This document shows positions 1 to 12,449 of a DNA stretch of 64,000 bases, piece by piece. The stretch is from positions 30,863,467 through 30,927,466 of the forward strand of contig OX393584.1 of NCBI GenBank assembly GCA_947652605.1. The letters run 5' to 3'. A model generated the notes under the pieces. It did no database searches. It was not told the DNA's origin and saw nothing but the letters and a program-made list of their open reading frames with translations. A program made the position numbers and the translations under genes. The stretch comes from Elmis aenea (lineage: Eukaryota; Arthropoda; Insecta; Coleoptera; Elmidae). How positions within the stretch are numbered: the stretch's first letter is position 1; each line of letters starts with the position of its first letter.

Positions 1-560
1 CTCTTTCTAATGATATATCACTTGTCATATCTAATAAAATAAAGCAAGAAAAACCGCATATTATCACTATAATTCTAAGTTGGCTATGAAACATGCTAAC
101 TAACTTAGAATAATATTGATAAGATATGTTTAATTTTTATTTTCCGGGTTATTTATTTAAACAGATATGACAAGTGATATATCATTAGAAAGAGGAGAAA
201 AGAGCACATTTAACTATTGCGAAGCCAACTTGCCTGTTTAACTTGTTTCATGGCTAACTTAAAATAATAATATTTGTAAAATACGGTTTTTCTTGATTTC
301 CAGAGTTATTTATTTAAATAGATACAACCAAAGATTTATCGTTAGAAAGATAATAATAAAACACGTTTCACTATTCCAGTCAACTTGACGGTCCATAAGA
401 AATAGTGAAGTTAGGGGTAATATTTAAAAAGTGAAAAGCGATAAAAAAATCTAAGATAATAGTTACATTCTACATAAAAAAGTATCTTCAGAAGGTAGAA
501 ATAAAATTGATTTAATAATGAGGACAAAAAAGTTATGAGAGGAAAAAGAATAACGATATT
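1..560. repeat. Truncated foldback (MITE-like) element, family B
   Basis: The first 32 bases are perfectly inverted at 163-194, so the window opens inside a foldback element. The following stretch (about 195-560) matches the right arm of the element at 50.5-51.5 kb, sharing a run like 'attcaactattcc..agccaactt' and an 'acagttacattct' segment. The end that should read ACACCCTG is absent here. No open frame longer than expected by chance is seen. A non-autonomous DNA transposon remnant is the simplest reading. Confidence 0.7.
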
Positions 561-2340
561 TTCATTTTTGCAAGGATGTCATTTATTTTTAAAACAATCC
601 TGCATCATAAGAATTTATGTTCGAAATAAATTATGGCATTTTTTATTAGTTACTTCATCGTCATACTTTAACACATTTGTAAATTTAAATTTATTTAAAA
701 TAAGCAAAAATTTGACATTGCGTCGGAATATGATCGTACAAAAATGTCATCCATTAACATTTTTATGCACATCATTTTTGACATTTTCGAAGACCTTCTT
801 GAGTTTCCGTCGTGGTAACTCTTTAAGTGATTTTCAGATTTCTGAAATTCAACCTTGTGCCGCAAACCCAAAACCTTAACCATTAAGATTTTAGTTTTAA
901 AAGCCACCAAAACGCAAACTATCCCGTTTCGGTTCGTTTATTTATGAACTGCGTTTTTTTCTAGTCGCGAGCGGTTTCGCTGCTAGATTCGATCTTCGGC
1001 GAAACTTCACGCAGTTTTTTTTCGTGCAAAAAGTGAAGTGTGCAGACATTGTTGTTTCTTGATTTCCTTGAAGCATACAACTTCAGATCAGCATGTGACA
1101 CCCCCATTCCATATCCTATCAATATATGTGACGTATATGAATAAACAAACTAAAGCCAACCAGTTTAGCACGCTTTAATCAACACAAGTACGAAGCGAAA
1201 GGTGGACGAGCCAGCCAGTAGGTGTGATTTTGTCGTTCAGTTATCACAAATAAGCCAATTAAGTCGGGCGCGCGGACTTTGAATTTCAAAGCCAGCTAAC
1301 ATAGTATCCAAAAGTATTCTTAGCAACATTATTTGAAAGTTTTAACTGACAGTAGTTTATCTCGGGTCTGCCACTTGTTTCCTTATTAATAAAATTAATT
1401 AAAAGTTTCAAATTTATCTAATTACATCGAGTGAAATGCGCATTATGATACAGTTTAGTATATGCGTTTTTATTGAATTGAGAAAAACTTTATTTTAATA
1501 CGTCCGTGTCTGTGTTTGGAATATCAACAAAAGTAAGTATTTTTACATTTTTACTACAACAATTTTATCACATATTTTTACGCCTTGACAGTTTGTTTAT
1601 ATATTGTTGCATTGACACATTTTTTGTTATTCATTATTGAGGGTACCACTAATTGTCAAAATACATTTACGAACATGTGCGGTGTTTGTTTTCGTTAAAT
1701 TATCTTTTATTTCATTCAGACTAATTCCATCGCGATGAAAAAAATTCACTATGGGGGCGATTTTAATTACAGTTTAAAATTACAAGCTGGACAATCATCA
1801 TAGTTATACAGCAAATAATGTTTTGTTATCTTAATTTAAAATGTATGTATTGATTCTCACGTGTGATATAACATGTTTAGGAAATAGAATATTACTCGCA
1901 CAATCTTAAACGGAGGTAACTGTCGTACGATTTGTTTAAAAACAGTTCATTAAATAGTTAAAAGAACAGTAAACCATTAGCTGTCAAAATACACGGTATT
2001 TAGAATAATTTTAAGGCCTTATTTTAATTTAAAATTGTACTGGATTATTTTTCTTTAACTAATTTAATTAATTCTTTAAAATAATAGACCATTCATTGCT
2101 ACATCATTTTTGTTGTTCATCTCACTGTTTTAATAAACTCGATTTTATTGCATATTCATGCATCAGAGCGTACAAAATCGACAAATAATGATTTTTTTAA
2201 ATCTAATTTTCGTGAATAACGTGCTCACACATCAATACATATTATTCGTTATAACATATAAATAAAAGGCAGCGGTTTATATTCACGTGAATTGCATTAG
2301 AGGTACCTAAATATAATATATTTATTTGGGTTTTGCATGA
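561..2340. other. Gene-free stretch with one candidate 5' untranslated exon
   Basis: No conserved coding region is seen. The part from about 900 to 1300 is richer in GC than its surroundings. A strong splice-donor match (AAAAGTAAGTATT) has its GT at 1533, so about 1180-1532 could be a non-coding first exon. The nearest plausible acceptor for a gene on this strand is the one at 30,538 before the SV2-like gene, which would need a 29-kb intron. This is inference only. Confidence 0.25.
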
Positions 2341-2530
2341 AGTTTATTTTGGGCATTTGCCCGCGTTGTAGTTTGGTTATTTACTCGACGTTTCGGCAAC
2401 TCATGAAGAACCCTCAATAATACACAAAAATGTGAAATACAGAACCTTTGGATGGCCACGGTGAGCTTGCCGAAATGTCGAGACATTAATAAATGACAAC
2501 GCGATCAAGTGCCGTAAACTAAAATAAGTA
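2341..2530. repeat. Short foldback with Penelope-like 'GAAACGTCG' ends
   Basis: Bases 2341-2405 are an imperfect inverted copy of about 2458-2530. Read outward, both arms contain a TTGCCGAAA(C/T)GTCGAG core and an 'acaacgcg' segment. Paired CGAAACGTCG motifs are common at the ends of Penelope-like and some other retroelements. No reverse transcriptase remains, so the assignment is tentative. Confidence 0.4.
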
Positions 2531-2567
2531 AAGAAAATCTTTATAGAAATGTATGCACACATACATA

Positions 2568-3290
2568 CGTTTGTCCAAAAGGTATGTAATATGCTATATA
2601 TCTCAGTAAATATCCACTTTAGGGTAAAATGTTTTGAATAAAAGTGGTTTGGTACTTAGTTTTGTACCATAAGACACAATTTAGATTTTTTTTTTCGAAT
2701 AACAAAACCGCAATGAAAAACAATTGAATTTTTTTAAATGACAAGATATCCCCATATTATACTCATTTGATAGGCTTTTTTCTCTTTTCAATGATGCAAA
2801 ACTTTAGTACCCTTACTTAAGCAAATTTTTGAGAAAGTCGCAAAACTCTCAAATATTTTAATTGTTTAGTGTTTATTTCTAACAAAAACATCATAAGAAC
2901 TAAAATTTTTTGACGTAATCTACAATAAGTGTTCAAGCTGTTAACCATTTACAGCTTGGCAATGATAAACTCGGTTTTTGAACCCGTTAATAACATTCCC
3001 AACCGTTACAGGTGTAATAGACCTCATCTCTTCTCTAATACAATCTTTAAATTTTCGATATTCTCCGACCTCTTAGCATGAACTTTAATTTTAAGGTGAC
3101 CCCATCCTCGAAAAGAGAAAAATTATCTATCAAATGAATATAACATAGGGGTATCTTGTCATTTCAAAAAAAAATAAATTTTGCCCTACGGTGGAAAACT
3201 AAGTATCAAACAACTTTTATTTAAAACATTTAAAACATAAAGTGGATATTTACTGAGATTAGCATATTCCATACCTTTTGGACACACGTT
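2568..3290. repeat. Foldback element, family D
   Basis: The ends read TTTGTCCAAAAGGTATG and, inverted, CATACCTTTTGGACACA. The arms continue with 'tctcagtaaatatccacttt' on the left and its inverted match near 3240-3260. The same family occurs at 26,279-27,818. There is no coding potential. The element looks like a non-autonomous Tc1/mariner-type transposon. Confidence 0.7.
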
Positions 3291-4979
3291 TGTATGTGTG
3301 TATGTATCATATAAAGAATTACTACAATGTTGTACAAACATATAGAAATCATTTTTCACGGTGGACGTTTATGTTCTTTTTTAGCTTTTTCTTGACACTT
3401 TTTGATACATCTGATATTGAGTAATACCTGCAAGAACCAGAGTTGAATACGTTTTTATAAGAAACATCGAAATCCATTAGTTACCTTGTTTTGTGTAGCC
3501 CTAAAGTTTGATTAATAAAAGAATGTTCCAAATATATTTGAATGCAGGCGTACAAAAAAAAAACTCTTTGTTGAGACAACACGTTATTTATTTAAAATTA
3601 AACAATACGTTGATGATTTGCTAACGAGGTTAAATCTATATTTGCATAAACGTTTACGGTTTTAGTCTTGGCAATTAGAATTATAATATACAAGTAATTA
3701 TGTATAAAACACATAACGTCTCAATGTTATTTACACATTTTTTCCAAGATATAGCAGCGTTGTTGGTATTTCTCAACAAAAGTATTTCAGTTACTTCTAG
3801 TTTATTGTTTATAAAGGTTTTACTTTTAATACAGAAAATGGAGAGTAGATATAGTTCCATAGCCAACTCTTTAGTTTTCATTTGCGGCGTTAGTTCATGT
3901 AAAGCATTTTATCGAATCGTAGGTCATGACAAATTCAGATTCATTCGATACAATAAAAGAGTTTGGATAGAACTTTTTGTTATCAATTCATTTGAAAAGT
4001 TGTAGTTCAGTTTCTAGAATAAATAATAAACCCATGTCCAAAGCCACGCTGATCATAATTGTTTAATAAAACAAGCAAGATTTGTTTATTGTGAAACATC
4101 CTTGCACGTTATCATTAATTACCACATCAACTGTAGGAAAATAAACTACTTTATTCTATTTTGTTAAAGACGGACATTAAATTTGAACCAGATATTAACA
4201 TATGCTATTATCAATACAAATAATGCTTAAGGCCTGAACAAGGCGTTTTTTTTTTAAGATATCAGTTGTGCTTATTATGAAACTAATCCTTGCAATGAGT
4301 AAATAGCGTTATTTACTGTTTATTTGCAAATTGTTCACGAAAAAATCAAAGTACAATCAGTGAAAATATTGGAGATTAAATTTATATGCTTATTTAAACA
4401 TCGCAACTCTCTGGCCATGATATTAAATCTGATTAAAGAAATTATACTTATAAAATACTTTTATGAGTTGTTTTTGTATAGAATATAATTTTCATGCGCT
4501 GTTCTTATTTTGAAGTGAGATAATGTATGCAGATTTGTTTAAAATAGTAAAAATAACCGCAAAGAAGCGAACACTGACTTATTCACATATTAATATTGTG
4601 TGTTTATAAACTGAGTAACATTTTTGGACGATAATTTTGGAAAAAAAATGGGTCGGTTGACTTTTATGCCATAATATACGGTAATAATGAAATGTAGCTA
4701 AATAACATTAGGTTAACTTGAATAATATAAGGTATATTGTTCTATGTAATTGCTTATCTATTTTTCTCGAAGGATTACTTGTATGAGACAATCAGTTTTA
4801 AGATTTCGTCTCTACTTAGCAGTCAAATAAATAAGATTGGGACAAGCGAAGATGAGGCAGTCTTGGAACTGGTTTTGCACTTCAATGTGTTGGCAGCAAA
4901 GTGTATAAATTGGTATTTCACAGAATGCCTGCGCATTAACTGTAATGTCTTATGAAATTTGGCAAACTATTGATAAATC
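3291..4979. other. Gene-free AT-rich stretch
   Basis: Only short chance open frames are present (the longest about 100 codons, 3700-4005, with no recognisable motif). No repeat ends, RNA genes or splice-linked exons were recognised. Confidence 0.5.
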
Positions 4980-5268
4980 GTATTTACCAGGGATGGCAAA
5001 CGTAACGTAACGATTTTCGATAACGTTATAATAACGATTCAACTATAATTTCTAATACAATAACATAGCGATGTTTTTTTTTTCAATATTAAAATATTGT
5101 TACTAGTCCAGGGAGACTAACCCACAAGCTTATTCAAAAGTTCTTAAAGACTAGGTATTTTTTCAAGATGCCCCATTGGTGTTTCTTGGTTTTTAACACA
5201 AAACACAAGTTTGTCGTGTTAAGCACAGGTTCACTATGCTCTGCTTTAGCACTGTATCGCGATATACA

Positions 5269-6349
5269 CAGTGGTGAGCTGTAGGGGGCTCGCGGGGGCT
5301 TGCGAGAGCCCTTTGTTAAATTATTTCTTAATTTGCGAGCCCCTTGTTCTTCTTGTTAACCATTTTCTCAAGAAAAAATGTATCTTAAAATCATGTTCAT
5401 TACATACATTTGTAAAGCGACGAAGTCATGCCTATCAAGCAATGACGATTAAATTTAGAATAACCCATCGCACAATAAAATTTTTTGAATTATGTACAAT
5501 CACTCGATTATTCACGTTTGAATTTAAAATGACATTTTTTTTTCCAACATATAGGGTGTTTCATAATTGAATGCTGATCCTTAAGGGTATTATTCCTTGG
5601 ATGATTTTAAGAAAAAAAGTTCATATCAATGTAGGTCCGCAACCGCCGTATTTTTGAGATACAGGGTGTTAAAAAAGTTGAAAAAAATATCGGTTTTTTC
5701 GTAATATCGTTGATACCGCTTTAGATATTTTTTTGAATTTAAGTAGGTACTAACGAGGCATAAAAACACATGTTTTTCAGAAAAAAAAATTGTTCTATTT
5801 CTACCAATGGCGTCCGTACTAAGATGTCCTTGAATATTTTTAATGAAAAAAATGATACGCCACTGTTTTTTTTTCAAAGTAAATGTTATTTTTATAATTT
5901 TGCTTTATCTCTTAGTAAAAATGGCCTCTTGACTTTTTTTGTCCGACGAACGGTTTTCGAGTAAAAAAATAAAAAGCTATTAGGTACTCTTGAAGAGTAA
6001 AAGCGTACATTTCACTTTAGTTTTAATTTTTAATAATCAAGTAAATACATTCAAGGACATGTTAGTACGAACGCCATTGGTAGAAAAAGAACAATTTTTT
6101 CTGAAAAAAATGTGTTTTTACACTTAGTAGGTACCTACCTACTAAAATTCAAAAAACACCCTGTATCTCAAAAATACGGCGGTTGCGGACCTACATTGAT
6201 ATGAACTTTTTTTCTTAAAATCAACCAAGGAATAACACCCTTAAGGATCAGCATTCAATTATGAAACACCCTGTATAATTAACATTATTTTTTTGTTTTT
6301 ATTAAACTATGAGCGAGCCCTTTGTTAAAAATTTCATAGCTCACCACTG
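5269..6349. mobile_element. hAT-like MITE with perfect 8-bp target duplication
   Basis: The termini are CAGTGGTGAGCT and AGCTCACCACTG. The flanking octamer GATATACA occurs at 5261-5268 and again at 6350-6357, the expected hAT target duplication. Subterminal 'gagccctttgttaaa' appears on both sides in inverted orientation. The interior is mostly the foldback element 5552-6273. Confidence 0.88.
5552..6273. repeat. Foldback element, family C, nested in a hAT
   Basis: The ends resemble (C/T)AGGGTGTTTCATAATTG and its inverse CAATTATGAAACACCCTG, with a TA on each side. The arms share 'atgctgatccttaaggg' and 'gtaggtccgcaaccg' in inverted order. A second copy sits at 26,311-27,085. It encodes nothing recognisable and fits a TA-targeting (Tc1/mariner superfamily) MITE. 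Confidence 0.85.
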
Positions 6350-6357
6350 GATATACA

Positions 6358-7060
6358 CTACACCAGTTCAAAAGGTTTGATCCTCTTGAGCCTTCTTTTC
6401 AAACCAGCATTATCTAAGAGCTGCAGCACCTCGGTGTTGCCATGGGAGTGAAGTCTTCCCTCGTGCTTTTCTGCGCTCCGTGATCTCTTCTCTGAGGGTT
6501 GGAATCTTCAGATCTCTGTGTAGGTGGTCATTCCGATAGTACCATGGAGCATCGACAATACCTCGGAGCACTCTATTTTGAAAGACCTGGATCTTATCTA
6601 TGTCGCTTTTGGCTGCACATCCCCAGAGCCAAACCCCATAAGTCCAGACTGGCTTTAGGATTTGTTTGTATAGTAAGTAACTTATTATGCACAGAATTGT
6701 GACTTTCTTCCAATCAGAAAGTCCATTTTTTTGTATGCAAGGCAAGTTTTTTTCTTTTCTTCTTTATGTGTTCTTTCCATCGAAGACGAATATCCAGATG
6801 CCTTCGCAAGTATTTTGCTGTTCGCAATTTTGGCATTGTTTATTGATATCGGGAATTGTTCATATTGCTTGTAGCCAAAGTCAATATGCGCCGATTTACT
6901 CTCGTTGATTCTTACTCTCCACCTCTAAGTCATATCGGTTACTCCGTTGCATGCTTCTTGAAGTTTAGCAGCTGTTTCTACACTGTCATTGCCAATTGCC
7001 AAGATGGCTGTGTCAGAAAAAAGTTGAAATTGTGGCGTTTTGAATCTATGAATTAAATTT
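6358..7060 (-). pseudogene. Jockey-like LINE, 3' fragment of ORF2
   Basis: Translation of the minus strand gives the C-terminal part of a Jockey-type reverse transcriptase polyprotein. It includes LYKQILKPVWTYG, LWGCAAKSDIDKIQ and, after a frame change, a C-terminus ending in RLKRIKPFELV before a stop at 6358-6360. Upstream parts are broken by stops and frameshifts and the catalytic FADD region is missing. This is a 5'-truncated, dead copy trapped inside the hAT-like element at 4988-7932. The 3' end abuts the target duplication of the hAT at 5269-6349. Confidence 0.85.
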
Positions 7061-7511
7061 CAGTGAATTCGATTTTGGACTTCTGGAAGAAAACCAAATT
7101 CGAATCGCCAGAGTTATGAGTTATCACAAGTTTTTTTTGTGCACAAACCACACAAGTATTCGCGGATAGGGCTTTTTCATAATTTAAGTTGATTTTAATA
7201 TCTTTAAGAGAACATTTAGGAGATGAAAATTTAAAAAATATTTTTTTTTAGTAAGGTTTAAATGAATCTTTTCAATTTTGCGTTCGTTAACCTAAATACT
7301 CTAGGTTCATATCTATGTGTCCGTAAGTTTAGTCATTATTAAAGTTCAACAGCCTTTTTTATTGTTTATACCTTGTTGATTATTGATATTTTGTTTGATG
7401 TTAGTTTACTTTTGAGAAAAAGATTTATTTTGTTTGTATTTCAATTATGTAAACTAAAATAGAATATCTAAACGTAATTTTAAACTATTTTTTAAAATGT
7501 ACACTTTAGAG

Positions 7512-7743
7512 CAGGGCAATTTGAATATTTTTGGGGGCAAATAATATACATAGTGTAATATATAATTGAAATTCACTGAAGGTAGTTAGATAAAAAACAG
7601 TTTTACATATGTTCTTTTTTATTTGAAGTATCTATTTGCATTCTACTTTTTCGGAATTTGTTTGACTATTATGCTAGAGGGGGCATTAAAATCTTTTGAG
7701 GCGTTGAGGTGGGACATGATTTCAAAAAGGTTGGGAAACACTG
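7512..7743. mobile_element. 232-bp hAT-like MITE with 8-bp target duplication
   Basis: The left end is CAGGGCAATTTGAA and the right end is AAGGTTGGGAAACACTG. The octamer CTTTAGAG flanks it at 7504-7511 and 7744-7751. The related hAT at 54,713-56,177 lacks this insertion at the equivalent place (near 54,990), giving a paralogous empty site. No coding sequence. Confidence 0.85.
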
Positions 7744-7940
7744 CTTTAGAGATTCCAAATACAATTTCAAAGTTACAAATACTTTTTTTTTATACCGGCA
7801 TATATCATTATTTATCTAACGTTATATAACGTTCATATTCTTTAAATCTTTTTTATGACGTTGTGTAACGAAAACAAATAATAAATAAAGTTATGCAGTG
7901 TCGTAACAATTTACAACTTTATTTCATCCCTGGTATAAGA

Positions 7941-9512
7941 TATAAATTACTTGGTCGTTATATGGAACATTCTATACAACATGGAATGTTAGTTATATTT
8001 TTATTTTCTTACAAATAAAATTAAAAGTATTCACGATTTTATTAATAATTTTATGGGTATACTTTATTTATTGCAATGCATTGAAAAAAAAGCTTTAACC
8101 AACATTTAACCTAAGAGATACGTAAGTGCATTTTAATAAAGTTTATGTATGTTTGAATATATCGTGTTCGGTTTTACCTTTAATTGGTAAAAACTTCGAG
8201 ATCGGTATAAACGTTACCGAAAGTTACTTACATCGATTAATTTGGTTTCCATTACCAGTAATTAGGGAGCGCAACCAGGTTAATTTATCGAGGTCTTCTG
8301 TGCATTTATGCTAATTCGTGGAAAAAACGTATCAATGGTAAAGCTGCCTTACCTTTTTCATTCACTTTGTTTATGTTTGTTAGTAATTATCGAACAATAC
8401 TAACTGCTTTGATCATTAATCTTTGTTAAACAATCCTAGTGTTTATTAAAAGAATTCCCATGTTATGGACTATGGTTTTATTGCGCAAAAAATTTACAGA
8501 TGCAATTCGATAGCAGTTAATATAACCAGTTTTGGGGAATATATTGGTTACGTACATTAACCATAAGTCATGCTTAATCCTCGTCGCTCCATGTGGTTCG
8601 TAAAAGCTTAAAACCAACCCAGCAATCAAATCATTGTTATCACATTTGCATACCTTTGCATGGTGTCCCTGAACGAAACATAAAGAATAATTATTATAGC
8701 TTTTATAGGAACTACGAAGTAATTTGTAAATCAAACGACCGTTATAAATACTTACATAATACTTAAGATTAAGATCGAATTTTCAAGTCGTGTAAATACC
8801 AGTTTAAAACTTAACATTCTTATATATTTGCCGATACTGCGAAATTTCTAAAACTAGTCTCCGGTTGCAAAATCAAATTCAAATTAGGAGAGCAGCTTGA
8901 TTTACAGTTATAGTTTATAAATAAAAACAACCTTGACATTGTATGCAAAGGATATTCTGCACAGATAACCAAATATTAACAATTGCTCAAACTATATTTA
9001 GTTCTAATAGATTAAAATAACATAACGTGGAACAATTTTCGATTAACAATAAAAGCTTTGCAAAAATTGATTACAATTTGTGTGTATTAATAATTAACAA
9101 AATAATGTTGCAGTTTGAATTAATAATAAATAAACAGTACAACGTTTTTATAAAGAGGACGTTGACCACAATAAAACTAACATGTTGTCATTTAGGAATT
9201 CAGTACCCATGAACTAAATGTATTTTTTTTTAAACCAAAATAATAGTAGCATTTTATTATGCATATTGACATAAAAATTAATTTTGTATAAAGATAAGAT
9301 TGTGAGACGAGAAAATAACATTAAAAATTGAAAGAATTTCACTTATATTCATGTTGCACTTATTTTTTTAATTGTTTAGGATATAATTTGCATGGAATTA
9401 GTTAAATCAGTGCAGAACAATTAAGACAGATTTTTTGTTTTTTTATGGCAATGTTGATCCTTTTTGGATTTTTTTTATGGACATTTTTCGTATTGCATCA
9501 AGAGTGTACTAT
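7941..9512. other. Gene-free stretch
   Basis: AT-rich sequence with only short chance open frames. No repeat ends or RNA genes recognised. Confidence 0.5.
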
Positions 9513-9513
9513 A

Positions 9514-10230
9514 CAGGGTGACTCGGTTTGACTGTCGCACCTCATACCCCTATAAATTTGTTATTTTAAGAGGAAACCGCCATAAACCTTATATATTTGT
9601 AAATCGCGAAAAAATCTCTATCGAATGACGTTCAAATATTTTTTTCTACGACCGAACTGGCGACAGTCAACTTTTTTTTTTAATCACATGGTGTACTTTT
9701 TTATTGATTCAGATAGGGAATTAAATACTTAATCCGAGATGCATGAAAAAATATGTTTTTTTATCTTCTTGGCGTTTCGAGCATACTGTCTTAAATAAAG
9801 GCGATTGTCATTTTTGATAGTAATTTAACTTATTATAAACGTTTTGATTTCATTGTTAATTGTCCAAAATGTAATTTGTATGCTTACAGTTGCAAAAACC
9901 AGGCTGAATCAATCGTTAAATTGGCTATAACCTCAAATAGTATTTTGTGATTAACTTTAACGCCATCTGTTAGTCAACAAAAAACTTTGAATTAATTGCG
10001 TAAGATGGCACTAACGCAAAATCTCGTACACTAGAATACAACTGAAACGGTTGACATTACCCTTAAACTCTTTGCAGCGTATGGAATGGCCCTATTGACC
10101 CCATCTTGTTTTTATTTATACACACCCAGCATGTTCCTTGCTGCGACTGACTGACAGGAATAATTTTTGGGTTGCTCCGACTGACATGTGACGTTGGGGC
10201 GTGTAATGAATTCATGTAGTTAGTTTTTGT
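9514..10230. other. Single MITE-like end, otherwise unassigned
   Basis: At about 9513 the sequence reads TACAGGGTGACTCGGTTTGA, resembling the left end of the TA-flanked foldback families. No matching right end was found. The rest has no recognised gene. Confidence 0.4.
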
Positions 10231-10405
10231 AGTATTAGTTGAACTCTTGTGTTCCGGAACGGTGCTCAAGACGCTGTTACTGGCACCGAAACAACCAAGA
10301 GTTTTGACAATACCCGAAAGAGTACTTTGGGTGATGTCAAAACTCTTCGGTGCCAGTAACAGCGCCCTGATCACCGTTCCGGCCAACAAGAGTTCAACTA
10401 ATACT
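10231..10405. repeat. GC-rich near-perfect hairpin
   Basis: Bases 10,231-10,308 pair with 10,336-10,405. Both arms share agtattagttgaactcttg, ccggaacggtg and cgctgttactggcaccgaa. One arm has an extra heptamer (acaacca). The loop is about 27 bases. Base composition is more GC-rich than the flanks. It could be a foldback MITE or a transcribed hairpin. No terminal repeats or target duplication were identified. Confidence 0.75.
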
Positions 10406-11380
10406 GGTGGTCCTTAGACCTTTTGTGGTCTAGTCTAGGATCACTTTTTATGTCAAATTTGACTGAACAAAACACGATCGCTGTGGCAATCGACATTTTT
10501 TAATGACTTGACTAATTGGGTTTTATTATTTTTCGACGAAAAATCATTATTTTGCGAGCATTAAAAAAACTAAACATAAGTGCACAGGAAATTTTTTGAG
10601 GAAAGTGAGTTTCAATATTGTTGATTATTTTTCACGAAATATTAGCAATCCTTGTATTTAATTAACACCGCAAAATGTAGCAATAAAATACACTTAACCA
10701 GAAAAATTATATGTTTTGTAACATTTAGTTTTATTCTTAGAGAACTTTGTTTTCAAATATGTAATACTTTATAAGCAAATAACTTTAGAGTTTTTGCGAT
10801 TAGGTTCATACAGAAACACCCTTTTTAGTTTTATTTTTTATGATTACCTCCTGGTTGTTTAATTTAAAATAATGTTAACACTTAATCGTACAGCAGTCAG
10901 CTTTTATGCACACAAAAATCAAACAGTTTTAGAGTAATCACAACAATAATGCGATTCGTCATCTGTAATAGTTATAAGTAATTTCAGCATGAAAATAATT
11001 ATAGCTGTAGCATAAACAAGTATAATAAATGGTTTTAAGTCAAACTCTTGAAATTTCAACTCGTAATCGCACAGCATGATACAGGCAATGCATATTCAAT
11101 AGATGCATACATTAAGTGTTCCTAACGTATACTTAATGTTTACTCTATATCATTTTTTGTAACTTGTGTGGTTTTATTATAATGTTGCATATTCAAATGC
11201 AAATTAATTTTCATAGAAATGTTCTACGTAGTGGAATTTATCTGATTACAAATGTTTTATGTAACAATAGTCACAAGTGCATATGTTGATAATTAAGTGA
11301 TGAACCTGGGGAAGCAGCCTGTACACGCTTTTTTACAACAAAGTTTTAAAACTATTTTGCATCTCGAAATAACTCGTATA
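10406..11380. other. Gene-free stretch
   Basis: No open frame or repeat of note was recognised. Confidence 0.45.
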
Positions 11381-11700
11381 CAGTGTGTCCCAGATTACAT
11401 TTCCAGTACGGGTATCTCGCTTATTATAAGAGATACAGGTTTGTTTAAATTAGATAAATTATACCTAGTCTGAGAGGAGCCACAATCAATTTTTAAAACT
11501 ACAAAATTCCCCGTACTTCAGATGTTATAGCAAAAACTATGAAAATGTCGAATTTCTTTTTTCTCTCATAACTTTTTTGTCTTAATCATTAAATCAATTT
11601 TATTTGTATGTTCTGAAGGTACTTTTTTTATGCAGAATGTAACTATTATCTTAGGAACATTCCAAATTATCTCAAATTTCAAACCAAACTTAAAATCAGC
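11381..11700. repeat. Foldback family B, left arm only
   Basis: Begins CAGTGTGTCCCAGATTACAT after a TA and continues with 'atctcgcttattataa' and 'cataacttttttgtc'. This is the inverse of the right end at 51,300-51,488. The right arm is not present nearby, so the copy is truncated. Confidence 0.65.
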
Positions 11701-12449
11701 TCAAAATTTTTCGTGTATCATACCGACTTGTTCGTTCGCATAATTTCCGATATTTCAACAGTGGGAAAATATAGTGGAACACATAACACATTCATATAAA
11801 ATTACTCGTCTGTTGCTGCGATTTTGTAACTGGTGATTTGCCTATTACTCAATCATTAAAATTATACGTAATTATTGTTTTGCTGTTTAATTAAAAACCG
11901 GAGAAGATTACATAAGTTAGAACTAAAATTGTTTATCTTCCCGTGTTAAGAGCAGGCCATATAAAATATTTAATGTCTACTGTTAAAGTTGTATGCCCTT
12001 CTAAAGCGATTTCGTAAAATGAGATTACTTTTTCGGGAATAAAAGTAAATCACACTGGAATAGCATAAAAAAATTGTAAAATAAGTTTCGTGTTAAAAAG
12101 TCGATGTAAGTTTTGCTGTTAATGTTTTATGACAGCACGTTCATACGCCCCTTCGGATTTTTAATGGATCGCTATGCACTTTCTCAGATAACCATTAAAA
12201 ATAATTAGGTCTTCTTGTGTAAACATTATGTATAGATTCAACGTGTTTACTAGGAATTAAATGAAATAACTCCAAATACAAACCGCCTATCTGTAACTGA
12301 TTTAAATATTTTTATATTTTATTGCCTCGAAACGATAAATAATACTACGAAATTATGAATGCCTGCATTTTCTTTAAACCGATTTTAATACTACTTTAAC
12401 AATCATGGACATATTTTAAATATACACGTAGAACTAACCGCCTTACATA
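11701..12449. other. Gene-free stretch
   Basis: Nothing recognisable beyond chance open frames. Confidence 0.45.

Larger units (their letters stand above)
4988..7932. mobile_element. hAT-like non-autonomous element carrying nested insertions
   Basis: The left end is CAGGGATGGCAAACGTAACG and the right end is TTTATTTCATCCCTG, an inverted pair typical of hAT ends. Subterminal repeats of an 'ataacgtta' type flank both sides. The element is the same family as 54,713-56,177. Its 8-bp flanks (gtatttac and gtataaga) no longer match, so the target duplication has decayed or one end is wrong. Inside lie a hAT (5269-6349) containing a foldback element, a Jockey fragment (6358-7060) and a small hAT (7512-7743). 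No transposase is visible. Confidence 0.7.

Noticed and set aside
1..410. CRISPR-like or tandem repeat at the window start
   Set aside because: The repeats are inverted, not direct, and belong to a foldback transposon in a eukaryotic genome.
3700..4005. 101-codon open frame that might be a chemoreceptor fragment
   Set aside because: No receptor signature motif and no splice-linked partners; composition explains the hydrophobic residues.
10063..10389. 108-codon minus-strand open frame
   Set aside because: It runs through the GC-rich hairpin; no conserved motif, and the hairpin explains the sequence.
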